NCBI GenBank assembly: GCA_009746045.1 | Contig: RPFO01000090.1 | Coordinates: forward strand, 652,387-716,386 | Reading direction: 5' to 3' | From: Mesostigma viride | Taxonomy: Eukaryota; Streptophyta; Mesostigmatophyceae; Mesostigmatales; Mesostigmataceae | Length of the DNA: 64,000 nt | Program-made: the position numbers and the translations under genes | Notes under the pieces: model-generated | Databases searched by the model: none | Told to the model about the DNA's origin: nothing | Seen by the model: only the letters and a program-made list of their open reading frames with translations | Part shown: positions 46,001 to 55,097 of the stretch, piece after piece | Layout: each line of letters starts with the position of its first letter | How positions within the stretch are numbered: position 1 is the stretch's first letter

Positions 46001-49000
46001 GACCAGGTAGTTGTGGAACTCGCTCATCCACTCGGTCATGTGGTCCTCGAACTTGTCCGGCAGCTCCACTGCGTTCAGCGAGTAGAAGACGCGGCAGGAG
46101 ACCGCCACGCAGGAGAACAGCTGGGAAAGCACCTCGCCGTTGCTCTGGCAAACGGCACCAAAGACCATCGCGACATGGCACCGAAACCCATCGCGACATG
46201 GCACCGTAACCCATGCCAGGGCAAGAAGAGTCAGGTCAGGTCAGGTCAGGTCAGGTCAGGTCAGGTCAGGTCAGGTCAGGTCAGGTCAGGTCAGGTCAGG
46301 TCAGGTCAGGTCAGGTCAGGTCAGGTCAGGTCAGGTCAGGTCAGGTCAGGTCAGGTCAGGTCAGGTCAGGTCAGGTCAGGTCAGGTCAGGTCAGGTCAGG
46401 TCAGGTCAGGTCAGGTCAGGTCAGGTCAGGTGAGGTGAGGTGAGGTGAGGTGAGGTGAGGTGAGGTGAGGTGAGGTGAGGTGAGGTGAGGTGAGGTGAGG
46501 TGAGGTGAGGTGAGGTGAGGTGAGGTGAGGTGAGGTGAGGTGAGGTGAGGTGAGGTGAGGTGAGGTGAGGTGAGGTGAGGTGAGGTGAGGTGAGGTGAGG
46601 TGAGGTGAGGTGAGGTGAGGTGAGGTGAGGTGAGGTGAGGTGAGGTGAGGTGAGCTGAGGTGAGGTGAGGTGAGGTGAGGTGAGGTCCACGGCCATGGCC
46701 ATAACGGGGCATAGCCATCGGGGCATGGACCAGAATAAAGGACAGAACGCAAACGGCGACAGGACCGGACAGGGCAGGACGGGCAGGTCAGGAGGGGAGG
46801 AGTGTACGGCACCAAAGACCATTGCCACACAGCACCAAAGACCATCACCATACAGCACCAAACCCACCGCCATACGGCACCCAACCCACTGCCATTACGG
46901 GGCATGCGACCATTTTGGGGGTGCAGGACAGGAGGTGAGCGGGCAGGGCAGGAACCAGCAGGAAAAAAGAGGACGGGCACACGGCACCACAAGCATTGCA
47001 CTACAGCACCAAAACCGTTAGTGTTGGGAGGCATGGGTTATATATGCAGGCATACAGGTGACCCGTGACAGGACCAGGCAGGACCAGACGGGAAAGGTTG
47101 GGTAATCCAGTGGGATATCCAAGTGGGTAATCCAGTGGGTAATCCAGTGGGTAATCCAGTGGGTAATCCAGTGGGTAATCCAGTGGGTAATCCGAGGGGG
47201 TTCTCCAGGGCAAAACGGTAGGATGGGCAAGCATAAGAACAGGATGGGAAGTTTCTGTAAACCACGCACACATTCATAAAGGCAGGGGGCAGCAGCTAAT
47301 TATAATTAAAATTATAACTATAGTTTCTAACTACCATGCCGACCCGCGTTCAACACGACACGCGGATTGTTCTACTGGCAGGCCTGCACCGCCCGCTGTT
47401 GGATACCAAGGCAAGCACTCATGCCATGGGTGGATTCCAATAACCTCAGGATTCGAACCCCGCTATGGATTCCAACTACATTGTGGATTCCAATAAATTT
47501 GTGGATTCAAATTATGTTATGGATTCCAACTATGTTGTGGATTTCGATTACATTACTGATTCCAATTACGTTGTAGATTCCAACTATCACAGCACACACT
47601 CATGCCTGTGCTTGCCCACTACAAGATGGACAATTGGACATCCAGCCACCTCACTGCGCTATCACAAAGTTATGGTGATGGACACGGACTTCCAGTGCGC
47701 ATGGCCCCGGTGATGCACTGACCACGTACATATAGTAATGCCCACTCGCCCGGTTGGCTTGGATGGCCTGCCCCATCTTCTTGAGCAGGCCCAGGAAAAG
47801 GCGCTAGCTTATTTGATGTGTTATACAACAGCCACTCACCAGGTTGGCTTGTATGGCCTGCCCCATCTTCTTGAACAGGCCCTGGAAAAGGCGCTACCTT
47901 ACTCGATGAGCTATGCAATAGCCACTCACCAGGTTGGCTTGGATGGCCTGCACCATCTTCTTGAGCAGGCCCAGGAAAAGGCGCTAGCTTATTTGATGTG
48001 CTATGCAATAGCCACTCACCAGGTTGGCTTGTATGGCCTGCCCCATCTTCTTGAGCAGGCGCTGGAAAAGGCACTACCTTATTCGATGAGCTATGCAACA
48101 GCCACTCACCAGGTTGGCTTGGATGGCCTGCCCCATCTTCTTGAACAGGTCCAGGAAAGGGTCGACAAACAGATCCAGCACATAGCTGCATGCACACAAG
48201 ACCGGGGGGGGGGGAGGGGGGAGGAGGGTGCGACCACAACGGGTGAGGCCAGCAGCTGAGGCCAGCAGCAGGTCACGCACGCACACATGGGATAAGGAGG
48301 GGAAAGGAGGGAAATAGCACACGAGGGAGGGAAATAGCACGAGGGAGGGAAATAGCACAACAAAGGTACAGCACATGAGGAAGGTACAGCACACAAGCGA
48401 GCACGTGACGAGGGAAAGCGTACAAGCGGGCGGTGATGCACATCAGTGTGGGGATGGGGGGAGGAGGGGGGGGGAGGTACTGGACGGGTGACAATGTCAC
48501 GACAGAGGGTTGGAGGAGGGTAGCCGTCGTCCAGCAAGCCATATGGGTTGGAGTTTGTTACGGCAGGGGGGACGAATGCTGTTGTGCTTTCATGGCAAAT
48601 TTGCAGGTGGAATTTGCATGTGGAAAGGGTGGGTGGGGGTGGGGGGTGGGGGTGGGGGGGGGGTGGGGGGTGGGGGTGGGGGTGGGGGTGGGGGTGGGTG
48701 GGGGGGTGGGGGTGGGGGTGGGGGTGGGGGTGGGGTGGGGTGGGGGTGGGGGTGGGGGTGGGGGTGGGGGTGGGGTGGGGGTGGGGGTGGGGGTGGGGTG
48801 GGGGTGGGGGTGGGGGTGGGGGTGGGGGTGGGGGTGGAGGGTGGAGGGTGGAGCGTGCGCGCATATCTGCATGTGTGTGGGTTGAGAGGATGGATGGGGG
48901 AGATGAGAAGCGGGCATTGGGGGACGGGGGGACGGGGGGGGGGGGGGGGCAGGGGGCTAACACACGCCCCCTTCACACACGCGCGTGTGCCCATATGACG

Positions 49001-49759
49001 ATGAAGGCAAAAACGGCCAACCCTACATACGGCACATGGTCAGTCAGTCAGTCAGTCGCACCCACCGCAGCTGCAGGCGCAGCGGGTCACTCGGCCCAAT
49101 CTGGCCCCGGAACCGTTTGAAGATGGTGTTGGCCGTCTGCAGCACGCCCTGTGTCACCCGGTAGTCCCCCGTGGACAGCTTCGAGACCAGGTCGGGCAGC
49201 AGGTCGGGCCACTTGTCCGGGAAGTCGTGTTCGCTGATGATGGCAAGCGCCTCCCCAAGCTGCGACTGTATTTGGGCCGGCGTGTTGAGCATCATCCCGG
49301 TGATCGTGGATTTTATCTGGGACTTCTCGGCGTCGCTGATGGGCTGCCCTTCTACCGGGTTCCAGTTCTGGCGCACGAAATTCTTGAAGTTGACGGCGGC
49401 AGCCTGCCTGACTTCTACGGCGACCACGTTGCTCTCCGCGACGACGTTGAGGATGGTGATGGCATAACCCGGCTTCAGGCTCGCATTCTGAGGGGCAGGC
49501 CATGTCGTTGATGCCGCATTGAGAACATATGCACCAACATGCCATCAACGGCCAAATTTCTCTCGGCTAGCAAAGTGGCAAGATAAAGAGGAGGGCGAAT
49601 TTACATACGGATTGCTAAGCATCCGTGCCAAGAAAATAATCACCTGGTTGCAGGCAGAGGCAGCAGACTTACCCTCAAGTACTCCTCCGCCATTTTCCGC
49701 GGCTCCCGTTCAGGGCACATCGTCTGCATAAAGCAGCGAACTAAAGTGTTAAGCTCCAT
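28081..49759 (-). CDS. CSE1: Exportin-2 (CSE1/CAS), importin-alpha re-exporter, 20 exons
   Basis: Exons (minus): 49759-49673, 49487-49066, 48185-48110, 46144-45962, 45132-45004, 43973-43861, 42246-42105, 41331-41224, 40891-40775, 39698-39469, 38899-38798, 38041-37855, 35767-35525, 33879-33707, 32850-32745, 31884-31818, 30940-30831, 29350-29201, 28898-28797, 28128-28081. All introns are GT-AG, every phase closes, and the total is 2895 nt (964 codons plus stop), close to the roughly 970 residues usual for the family. HEAT-repeat landmarks in order are [98 protein letters not shown] and [13 protein letters not shown]. The protein binds importin-alpha with RanGTP and returns it to the cytoplasm. 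Introns are long and repeat-filled. The single-gene assignment is secure; exact ends of a few exons rest on frame and consensus only. Confidence 0.96.
29341..29545 (-). repeat. Tandem copies of the exon 18 acceptor
   Basis: The real 3' splice site (29352-29351, CCCCAG then GCTGTCATCT) is repeated upstream in intron 17. Degenerate copies lie at about 29422-29440 (CCCCAGGCGGTCGTCT) and 29525-29542 (CGACAGGCTGTCATCG). All keep an AG at the boundary. Spacing is about 82 and 103 bp. Confidence 0.7.
29576..29724. repeat. 24-25-bp minisatellite in intron 17
   Basis: About six near-identical units of GGGCATGACGTGTGAGTG with a short variable TACGAGA join. It lies beyond the exon 18 acceptor copies. 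Confidence 0.95.
30540..30640. repeat. Short TATAATGCTATCTGC-type tandem repeat in intron 17
   Basis: About seven units of roughly 15 bp (core CTGCTATAATGCT/ACTA) occur in tandem. No coding meaning. Confidence 0.85.
30670..30842 (-). repeat. 71-bp triplication of the exon 17 donor
   Basis: The end of exon 17 (minus strand GGGCAAGCTGCTCGAT) and its donor GTGGGT are followed in intron 17 by two further copies at exactly 71-bp spacing. The motif ACCCAC(G/A)TC(A/G)AGCAGCTT begins at 30825, 30754 and 30683. All three keep GT at the donor. The two intronic copies are almost identical to each other, so the last duplication is recent. Confidence 0.88.
32500..32725. repeat. Local repeats in intron 15
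   Basis: Units containing TTTTGTGCCACCTAG recur about five times at 32638-32722. Two CCACCTTGCGGGG/CGCACCTTGCGGAG units (about 32523 and 32578) resemble the exon 15 donor region, CCCACCTTGTTGAG at 32739. The donor similarity is short and may be chance. Confidence 0.6.
32950..33060. repeat. GCGCGG/AGCAGG hexanucleotide repeat in intron 14
   Basis: A purine-rich array alternates AGGAGC and GGGCGC units. Frames across it (for example Ala-Pro runs on the minus strand) are artefacts, since exon 15 begins at 32850. Confidence 0.9.
33465..33725 (-). repeat. Triplicated exon 14 donor region
   Basis: The exon 14 end plus donor (minus strand CTGCTGTGCAGCCG then GTGAGC) has copies at about 33596-33614 and 33472-33490 (TGCAGCCAGTGAAG and TGCAGCCAGTGAGA). 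GT is kept in both. Spacings are about 106 and 124 bp. Confidence 0.75.
34408..34866. repeat. 23-bp minisatellite in intron 13, about 20 units
   Basis: The unit is ACAAGGGTGGTAACATTCTCGTC with two alternating variants, TTCTCGTC and TTCGCGTC, plus single variants CATAAGG and GGGGGG. There are no spacers between units, so it is a minisatellite. Three further degenerate units (CAGGTTTAGGCTTATGGTAAC type) lie at 34910-35025. Confidence 0.97.
36598..37835. repeat. Compound tetranucleotide array in intron 12
   Basis: Consecutive blocks are GAAC (about 36600-36979, about 95 units with one 3-nt unit near 36804), GCAT (36982-37002), GGAT, GGAC (37012-37187, about 44 units), GGGA (37187-37778, with many GGA and GGGGA interruptions), GGAT, then GAAT/GGAT mixtures, ending beside the exon 12 donor at 37855. 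Most adjacent blocks differ by a single base change in the unit. Confidence 0.97.
38050..38290. repeat. GGT/GGC trinucleotide and poly-G region in intron 11
   Basis: Impure GGC, GGT and GTC triplet repeats with G runs lie immediately upstream (in gene sense) of the exon 12 acceptor. On the gene strand it is C-rich, so it may act as the polypyrimidine tract. Confidence 0.85.
38714..38815 (-). repeat. Duplicated exon 11 donor
   Basis: The sequence CCCACGCACCGCATCACG occurs at 38789 (real donor) and 38763 (26 bp downstream in gene sense), with a degenerate third copy at 38714. Each of the first two gives CGTGATGCG followed by GTGCGTGGG on the gene strand. Confidence 0.72.
39795..40050. repeat. 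GTGCAT hexanucleotide repeat in intron 9
   Basis: A TG-rich lead (39800-39890) is followed by about 22 perfect GTGCAT units (39893-40025) and then a GT run. Alternating purine-pyrimidine sequence of this kind can adopt Z-DNA; that is inference. Confidence 0.95.
40130..40325. repeat. GGGT-GGGC-GGGT tetranucleotide array in intron 9
   Basis: A (GGGT)n block, then a (GGGC)n block of about 27 units with one GGC interruption near 40270, then another (GGGT)n block. The change between blocks is one base per unit. G-run spacing of this kind could form quadruplexes. Confidence 0.95.
40719..40792 (-). repeat. Duplicated exon 9 donor
   Basis: CTACCTGCTTGTTGAAGA occurs at 40771 (real exon end and donor GTAGGG) and 40719 (52 bp away, in intron 9). 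On the gene strand both read TCTTCAACAAGCAG then GTAG. Confidence 0.78.
41326..41605 (-). repeat. Repeated exon 8 acceptor region in intron 7
   Basis: GCGGATCTGG, the complement of the CCAG|ATCCGC acceptor, occurs at 41326 (real), 41505 and 41595, with a weaker copy at 41423. Spacing is 82-97 bp. Surrounding text (TCCATCAGCC(C/T)GCGGATCTGG, then AAAAAG) is also shared between copies. Confidence 0.75.
42043..42420 (-). repeat. Repeats at both borders of exon 7
   Basis: At the donor side, CCACCA(G/C)CTCGCAGGC occurs at 42101 (real) and 42043. At the acceptor side, an 87-bp unit containing GACAACGGGCA and TTCAGGCAAC(C/G)GTGAGG occurs twice, at about 42295 and 42382, and resembles the real acceptor segment CTGGCAACCGAGAG at 42247. 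A run of about 18 G lies in the first unit. Confidence 0.65.
43435..43510. repeat. 29-bp repeat in intron 6
   Basis: Three units of ATCACTCTCACTATTGTGCTAGTG-like sequence occur in tandem. Confidence 0.8.
43611..43872 (-). repeat. 83-bp tandem copies of the exon 6 donor
   Basis: TCACCGCTTGA, the complement of the exon 6 end and its GTGAGG donor, recurs at 43857 (real), 43774, 43691 and, degenerate, at 43614. Spacing is 83, 83 and 77 bp. Units at 43691 and 43774 are nearly identical over the full length. Each intronic copy includes about 25 nt of exon (TACCCAGAGACTGTCAAG) and a donor. Confidence 0.88.
45486..45962. repeat. CCCG-based tetranucleotide array in intron 4
   Basis: Impure (CCCG)n with CCCA and CTTG variants, starting directly at the exon 4 donor (45961-45960). 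Two internal longer-period copies contain GCCAGCTTGCCCGCTTGG (about 45525 and 45648). Long Ala-Arg-Pro or Gly-Arg frames here are artefacts. Confidence 0.95.
46226..46686. repeat. (AGGTC)n to (AGGTG)n pentanucleotide array in intron 3
   Basis: About 41 AGGTC units (46226-46430) change abruptly to about 51 AGGTG units (46431-46686), with one GAGCTG unit at about 46653. A single base separates the two unit types. It begins about 80 bp from the exon 4 acceptor. Confidence 0.97.
46800..47210. repeat. Short tandem repeats in intron 3
   Basis: GCACCAAAGACCAT-type 22-bp units lie at 46808-46890, like those beside the exon 4 acceptor at 46155-46210. An array of about eight 12-bp units GTGGGTAATCCA lies at 47110-47195. 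Confidence 0.85.
47455..47605. repeat. GATTCCAA-based 15-bp repeat in intron 3
   Basis: Roughly nine degenerate units of about 15 bp with the core GTGGATTCCAA(C/T)TA. No exon predicted. Confidence 0.8.
47738..48172 (-). repeat. 90-bp five-fold copy of the exon 3 end and donor
   Basis: The last about 50 nt of exon 3 ([16 protein letters not shown]) plus its GTGAGT donor and 35-40 nt of intron are repeated at exactly 90 bp: unit starts are 48101 (real), 48011, 47921, 47831 and 47741. Four copies keep GTGAGT; the last reads GCGAGT. Because 90 is a multiple of three, both strands show long open frames, but the exon 3 reading frame itself stops in the intron part of each unit. Confidence 0.93.
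48625..48845. repeat. GGGGTG repeat in intron 2
   Basis: (GGGGTG)n with GGGTG and GGGGG interruptions, C-rich on the gene strand. It lies far upstream of the exon 3 acceptor. Confidence 0.95.
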
Positions 49760-50888
49760 GCCTCCCTTTTTAATTGGAACAAATGTCGCGCAGTGCTACC
49801 GGCAATTCAAGGCACCAGTATCGGCTGCAGTATGTGCCACAGCTAGCAAATATTCTCACAAGACGCCATAATGGCTTATATTAACCGTCCCAGCTATATA
49901 GTCAGGATGCACACACGCAAAAAGATTATCCTCTGCATGCGATGCAGAAGTGAAGTCGGTAAGTGAAAAATATTCCTGCGTCGTGCAGCCGGTGGCCAAT
50001 TCCTGCAACCAGCTGGTGCCGTCGACGGTCACATGACGGGGCACGTTCCCACTTCCGACGACCAGTGCCAGTGCAGCATGGTCCCGCGAGTCTCACGTTT
50101 CAAACTTCAAAAAAACAAAGGTTCTAGAGCGGGTGCGGGATGCTAGCAGCGCTCCACTTGGCGTAGCAACTGCGCGCTGGGCAGATATTTACTTCGCTCA
50201 GCGGTCAGCAGCCGTACACTACGGTATATTTAAGTAGATACCAATATTTGAATTTTATTACCAGATACCGTCAATATCCATGTAATTATACAAGTAGCTT
50301 TGGCTATATTGGCGACTTGGCTGTGTTGTACTTGCCGCTGTGCAACGTCACGCGCTTATGCGCATGAGTTCATCAACGCATTGTGGGCTGTTGGCTCTGT
50401 GCCTCAGGCCTGAGGCCTCTGGGCCTGTCGCGGTGCAGTTGTGTCGCATGTCGCCGTGTCGCCCACCCTCCACATGCCAGCAGTGCCCATATACGGAGAC
50501 GGCAGCCATTATTAGGGGCTGTGGCGGGTGCGCTTTGCGGAGAAGCTTTAGGTGGTGCTCGGAGATCGCGTTGAGAGAGCGTGCGGTTGCTGCCTGCGCG
50601 AGTCGGGTTGTTTCGTTTTGCCTACCACGTCAGCCTTTGAGTTCATGGTCGTGAGGGCTTTCGGTCGAAAGGTTCCGTTAAAGCCTCGAGAGAAAGGGCG
50701 CCCACCAAGCTCTGCTTTTCATGTACTGTTGGCATCCGACGTCTGGCCTAGAGCAGAAGGGTACTTCGCTAAGCCGACTAGCCTTTGCATACGAGTTCCA
50801 CCAGGTCTTCGGAGGCGTCGCGCGTCCGTGGTTTGGCAGCTGACATAGTTTATTGCCTTGACAGCGTTCCACCTACCCGCCTGCGAAA
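49760..50888. promoter_or_regulatory. Shared divergent promoter region of CSE1 and eIF5
   Basis: The start codons of the two genes are 1129 bp apart and point away from each other, so both promoters and 5' UTRs must lie here. No canonical TATA box or repeat is evident. The sequence is of mixed composition without the satellites seen elsewhere, as expected for a maintained regulatory region. Transcription start sites cannot be placed by eye. Confidence 0.6.
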
Positions 50889-53800
50889 ATGGAGCTCCAG
50901 AACATCGGTCAAAGCAACAGCGATGATGCCTTTTACCGTTACAAGATGCCGAAGCTTGTGGCGAAGATTGAGGGGCGCGGCAACGGCATCAAAACAAACG
51001 TGGTGAACATGGTTGATGTTGCCAAGGCGCTCGAGCGGCCGCCCTCTTGTACGTTTCCTACCTGCCAGCTCTGAGATATCTGTCCTGCCGCCGGCTAATT
51101 CCTTGTATTTGACGATTTACGCTGCGCACATTCCACTGCTGTTGCATGGATGCGATGTTGCTTCGAGCATGCTTGGTTGTGACTCCGGTTTCTCTTCTTG
51201 TGTCTGTTTTCCCCTACCTCACAATTCGTTGGCAGACACTACGAAATTCTTCGGCTGCGAGCTCGGCGCTCAATCCAAGTTCGACGAGGCTACCAACATC
51301 GCCATTGTGAATGGCGCGCACGAAACCTCCAAGCTGGCGGAGCTGCTGGAGATTTTCATCAAAAAGTTTGTGCAGTGCTACAGCTGTGGCAACCCGGAAA
51401 CCGACATCAACATTACCAAGACCGACACCATTTTCCTCAAGTGCAAGGCATGCGGCGCGGTGTCTGATGTGGACATGCGCCACAGGTTGACCACGTTCAT
51501 TCTGAAGAACCCCCCAACGGGGGCGTCCAAGGGCGGGAAGGCTGGGAAGAAGGACAAGAAGTGAGTCACAATCATCTGGTGGCTTTTAAGGTATATAGCA
51601 GCTTTTTAATTTCCCTGGCCCTGAAGAGTTTCGTCTGAGACCAGAATGGATTGGGATGGACTATGCGCCCAATGTGTGTTGGCTGCATCCTTCAACTCCC
51701 TCGTTATTGTATTTCCAAGTTGTGCAGTTTTGACAATGAATTTGGCAGACAATCTGTTTGCTTCGTGTTTTCTTGCATACGTGTGGAATGTCATGTGCTT
51801 CATCTAGAATTAGATTACTAGAAGGTATTTGAGTTGTATTTTAGCAACCTCATTGCCTTCTTCACCCAAGGAGTGAATTTTTTTCCCCCCAATAAGTGTT
51901 CTTGGTGGAAACGGTCATGATTGATCGACCCTCTTGGCCTTGACTCTTAGATTTTGTTCCTTGCTGAGTGGGTAAACCACTTTTCTTCTTATTCCCAGCT
52001 AATGTTGTGCCTTGATTTTTTTTTTCCTTCCCACGGCCGCTTTTGAAATCTACCATGCTTAGCTTTTATCTATTCAAGTCCGTCCGAGATGAATAACATT
52101 CTTTTGCCCTGTTTGTCGCATTCCGGTTCTGATCAAGAAAAAGGCTTTATGCGTAAACGAAGATTTATTTACTTGAATCATTCGATTGATCGGCTGGTTG
52201 GGTTGATAAGTTTACGGTATCAATTACCTTAATATGTACCACTTACCTTTATATTTTTCACTATCTGTAACCTTTGGAGGCTTTTTGCTAGAGATTGACC
52301 ACTGCTCTTTGGCCACTTGATCGTGTCAATCACTTTTTCGGACGCTATCTCGACAAGCAGGGACAAGAAGGCCGACCGCGAGCAGAAGAAGAAGGAGGAG
52401 GAGGAGGAGAAGAAACGCAAGAAGGAGGAGCGCAAGAAGAAGAAGGAGGAGAAGGCGCTCCGAAAGGCTGCTGAGGCCGCGTCGGGGGCGGGGCCCTCAA
52501 ACGGGAATGCGGATAACGACGACGACGATGATGAGGATGAGGACGAGGATGCCGCCAACTGTGCCAGCAACGATGACGAGGACGACGAGGATGTGGAGTG
52601 GTTGGCGGACACGTCAGAGGCGGCGGCGAAAGCGCGCATGGAGGAGCAGCTGACGGACGCGACGTCGGCAATGGTCGACGTGGCAATCGAGGATAAGAAG
52701 AAGAAGTCGAAGAAGAAGGAGAGCCCGGGTGCGTGTTATATCTAACAATGTACGGGCTTGTGGAGCCTGTGTGTGTGTGGTCACTATAGTATAGTAGTGT
52801 GTGGTGCGTGTGTGTGTTGTTTATAGGCATGTGTTGAAGAAGAAGTCAGAGGGAGGAGAGCCAGGGTGGGTGTTGTGTCGTACATGCGTATAGGAGAGAT
52901 TAAGGTGTTGTCTCATTGGTATAGTAGAGGTTGCCTCGCCTATCTGTATGCGTGGGCATGTGGAGCCAGGGTGGGTGGCATTCAATGAGCTCGTGGTGAC
53001 GAAGAAAGGGTGCAAGGCTTGGTGTCCATGTGCCTCCATCCTCGTGCCTCCACCCATGTGCGTACCCACGAGGAGCACTGTCAAGGAGCATGCCGAGACT
53101 GGCAAGCACTGTAAAAAGCACTGTCAAGCAATGCAGGCCCTGTACGCAATGTCAAGTGACTTAGGCCCCGCACACGTTGGCAAACGGTGATGGGCACTGG
53201 GCAGTACGATGATGGCCACAGGACTGCCAGGTTGCCCACACGCTGCTGCTACTGTACTGCCACAGGGCTGCTACATTAGTGCCACATCAGCGCCATGCCC
53301 ATGCCATTCCTGCCGGGCCCACCCCAATTCTACCCTGGGTGATCTGAGCTCCCGCCCACCAGCCGGATTCCCTTACCGGCTTGAATCCCACTTGGACACC
53401 ACCTGGACACCACCTGGACGCACCACGCTTGTGTCATGGTACCCCGCAGACGACAACTTGGACACAGACCCACGTTCCGGCCGAATCACTCTACTAGCCC
53501 CACTCCTGCTATATTCCTCCTGTCCGTAATTGACCCGCAGACGGCCATCCGATGCAGGACAAGCGGATCAAGGACGATGGGATCCATGAGCTCGGAGAGA
53601 TGCCACGCTGACGCCACGCTTTATCCTGTGTGCCTGCCACACGATGTCACACGATTGTGCCTGTTCCTCTTGGGGGTGGTATCGCAGAGGACAAGTTGAT
53701 CAAGGAGCTCAAGGACATGCTGGCCGACAAGTCCAAGTCGCTCAAGGACGTCGCAGCCCACCTCGACAGCGCCGGCGTCAAGGACAAGCAGCTGGAGACC

Positions 53801-55023
53801 GACATTTTTTTCGCGGCGCTATTCGAGGACAGCACCGACCCGCTGCCAAAGACTCTGCGCGCTAAGCTGCCGTCGCTCAAGGTAGGGACAGGCGGGTGTA
53901 GGGTACGGCCAAGCTGCTATTTCCGAAGGTAGGGACGAGCTGCCATCGTTCAAAATAGGCCAGGGGTGCAAGCACATCAGCTTTGCAGCCTCACGAATCT
54001 GTTTCAAGGCTGTATTGGATATCGATGGAGTTGGTGTTGTATTTGGATGGCGCTGGCTTGGGCGGGATGCGGTTGGTACTTGATTAGTCGTATTTGGCGG
54101 TGCTGCCATGGGAGTTGGCTGTGTATGTGTGGGGCTTGTTTTGGTGGGATGCGGTTGGCCCTTTTTGTGGTGGATCACGAACATGCGCAGGTGTGTCGTG
54201 CTCGACACCCCTGTGCTGCCATGATGTTTATCATTTGTGTGAATGATCTCGTGAACTAATACCGCTTGCGACGGCTGCGTTACTGGTCGCCATCCAAGGC
54301 ACTCATCCGCTTCCATGACCGCATGAACATCACGCCCTGCCCACTCCCTACCCAACGCCCGCAAGTCCCGTCCTGTCAGCTTCCCACACACACACAAACC
54401 CATGCACCTCCTCTGGACCCCTCATGCTAGCATCGTCCTTATAACCATAATGTCTGTCATTTCTCCCCACCCCCGCTTCCCCTGGGCTATGGGCCCTCAT
54501 CCACCTCCATTCTGACACAAATACCACGACCTTCCCCCCCCCCCCAAGATCCCTTACGTGCCATCCTGTCATGGCCCCCTCACCCGCCGGTGCGTGTCGT
54601 CTCAATCGACACTCATTATCATCACAGCATGCCCCCACCCTCACACACTGGTGCATGTCATCTCACTTGACACTCATTATCATCGCATCATGCCCGTCCC
54701 TCACAATCCCACTCGCTGCCCCTGGGCGTCAGGCACTCGTCCGCGGGCCCGCTGTCCAGCAGTGCCTGCTGCACACGCTCGAGGCCTACTGCTCTGTCAA
54801 GGACGTCGCGTCCGTCAAGGACATGGCTGCCATGCTCAAGCTGCTGTACGACGCGGATGTGGTGGAAGAAGAGCCCATCCTCGCATGGTACAACTTCAAG
54901 GTCGCCAGCGAGGGGGAGGGCGTGCCCTCGCCCGTTGGGGGCAGCGTGGCCGTGCGCAAGAGCGCAGCCCCGTTTGTCGAGTGGCTGGAGAATGCGGAGT
55001 CCGAGTCGGATGAGGAGGACTGA
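50889..55023 (+). CDS. eIF5: Eukaryotic translation initiation factor 5 (eIF5), 5 exons
   Basis: Exons 50889-51048, 51236-51560, 52361-52728, 53688-53881 and 54733-55023 join in frame to 445 codons plus stop, with GT-AG introns. The N-terminal domain has FYRYKMPKL (Arg-17 matches the arginine finger that stimulates GTP hydrolysis by eIF2), then [27 protein letters not shown] and a zinc finger (CYSC with CKAC). The middle is a Lys/Glu-rich and then Asp/Glu-rich linker, followed by [20 protein letters not shown]. Exons 4 and 5 encode the W2/HEAT domain, ending [16 protein letters not shown], the aromatic-acidic box that contacts eIF2-beta and eIF3. The protein acts in the cytoplasmic 43S/48S initiation complex. 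Length is normal for the family. The intron 2 donor and exon 3 acceptor were fixed by phase (AA plus G). Confidence 0.97.
52719..52980 (+). repeat. Copies of the eIF5 exon 3 donor in intron 3
   Basis: GAGAGCCCGGGTGCGTGTT at the real donor (52719) recurs as GAGAGCCAGGGTGGGTGTT (52857) and GGAGCCAGGGTGGGTGG (52962). The first copy also keeps the preceding GAAGAAGAAGTC exon text. GT is kept in both copies. Spacings are 138 and about 105 bp. Confidence 0.75.
53864..53962 (+). repeat. Copies of the eIF5 exon 4 donor in intron 4
   Basis: AAGCTGCCGTCGCTCAAGGTAGGGAC (positions 53864-53889) recurs as AAGCTGCTATTTCCGAAG and GTAGGGAC at 53911, and as GAGCTGCCATCGTTCAA at 53937 with the donor lost (ATAGGC). 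A partial copy of the exon 4 start (GCAGGACAAGCGGATCAAGG) also lies upstream at about 53555. Confidence 0.72.
54586..54700. repeat. 61-bp duplication in eIF5 intron 4
   Basis: GACACTCATTATCATC with flanking GGTGC(G/A)TGTC(G/A)TCTCA occurs at about 54591 and 54652. It lies just before the exon 5 acceptor at 54732. A CCCCTGGGC-like echo of the acceptor also occurs at about 54479. Confidence 0.75.
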
Positions 55024-55097
55024 GGCGGGCGCAGAGATGGGTGGAGGGCAGGGAAGGATGGGGGCGGCGCCAGGGCAGGCGGTGGTAAGAGGCACAC

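Noticed and set aside
45383-46443. Long Ala-Arg-Pro, Gly-Arg and Val-Arg-Ser-Gly-Gln frames
   Set aside because: Translations of the CCCG and AGGTC arrays in CSE1 introns; only 46144-45962 on the minus strand is coding.
47738-48259. Plus-strand frame of 173 codons with five 30-residue repeats
   Set aside because: It looks like a repeat protein, but it is the antisense of the 90-bp exon 3 donor array; the unit length is divisible by three, so any open unit stays open.
49087-49548. Alternative 153-codon frame over CSE1 exon 2
   Set aside because: Out of frame with the clearly homologous exportin sequence.
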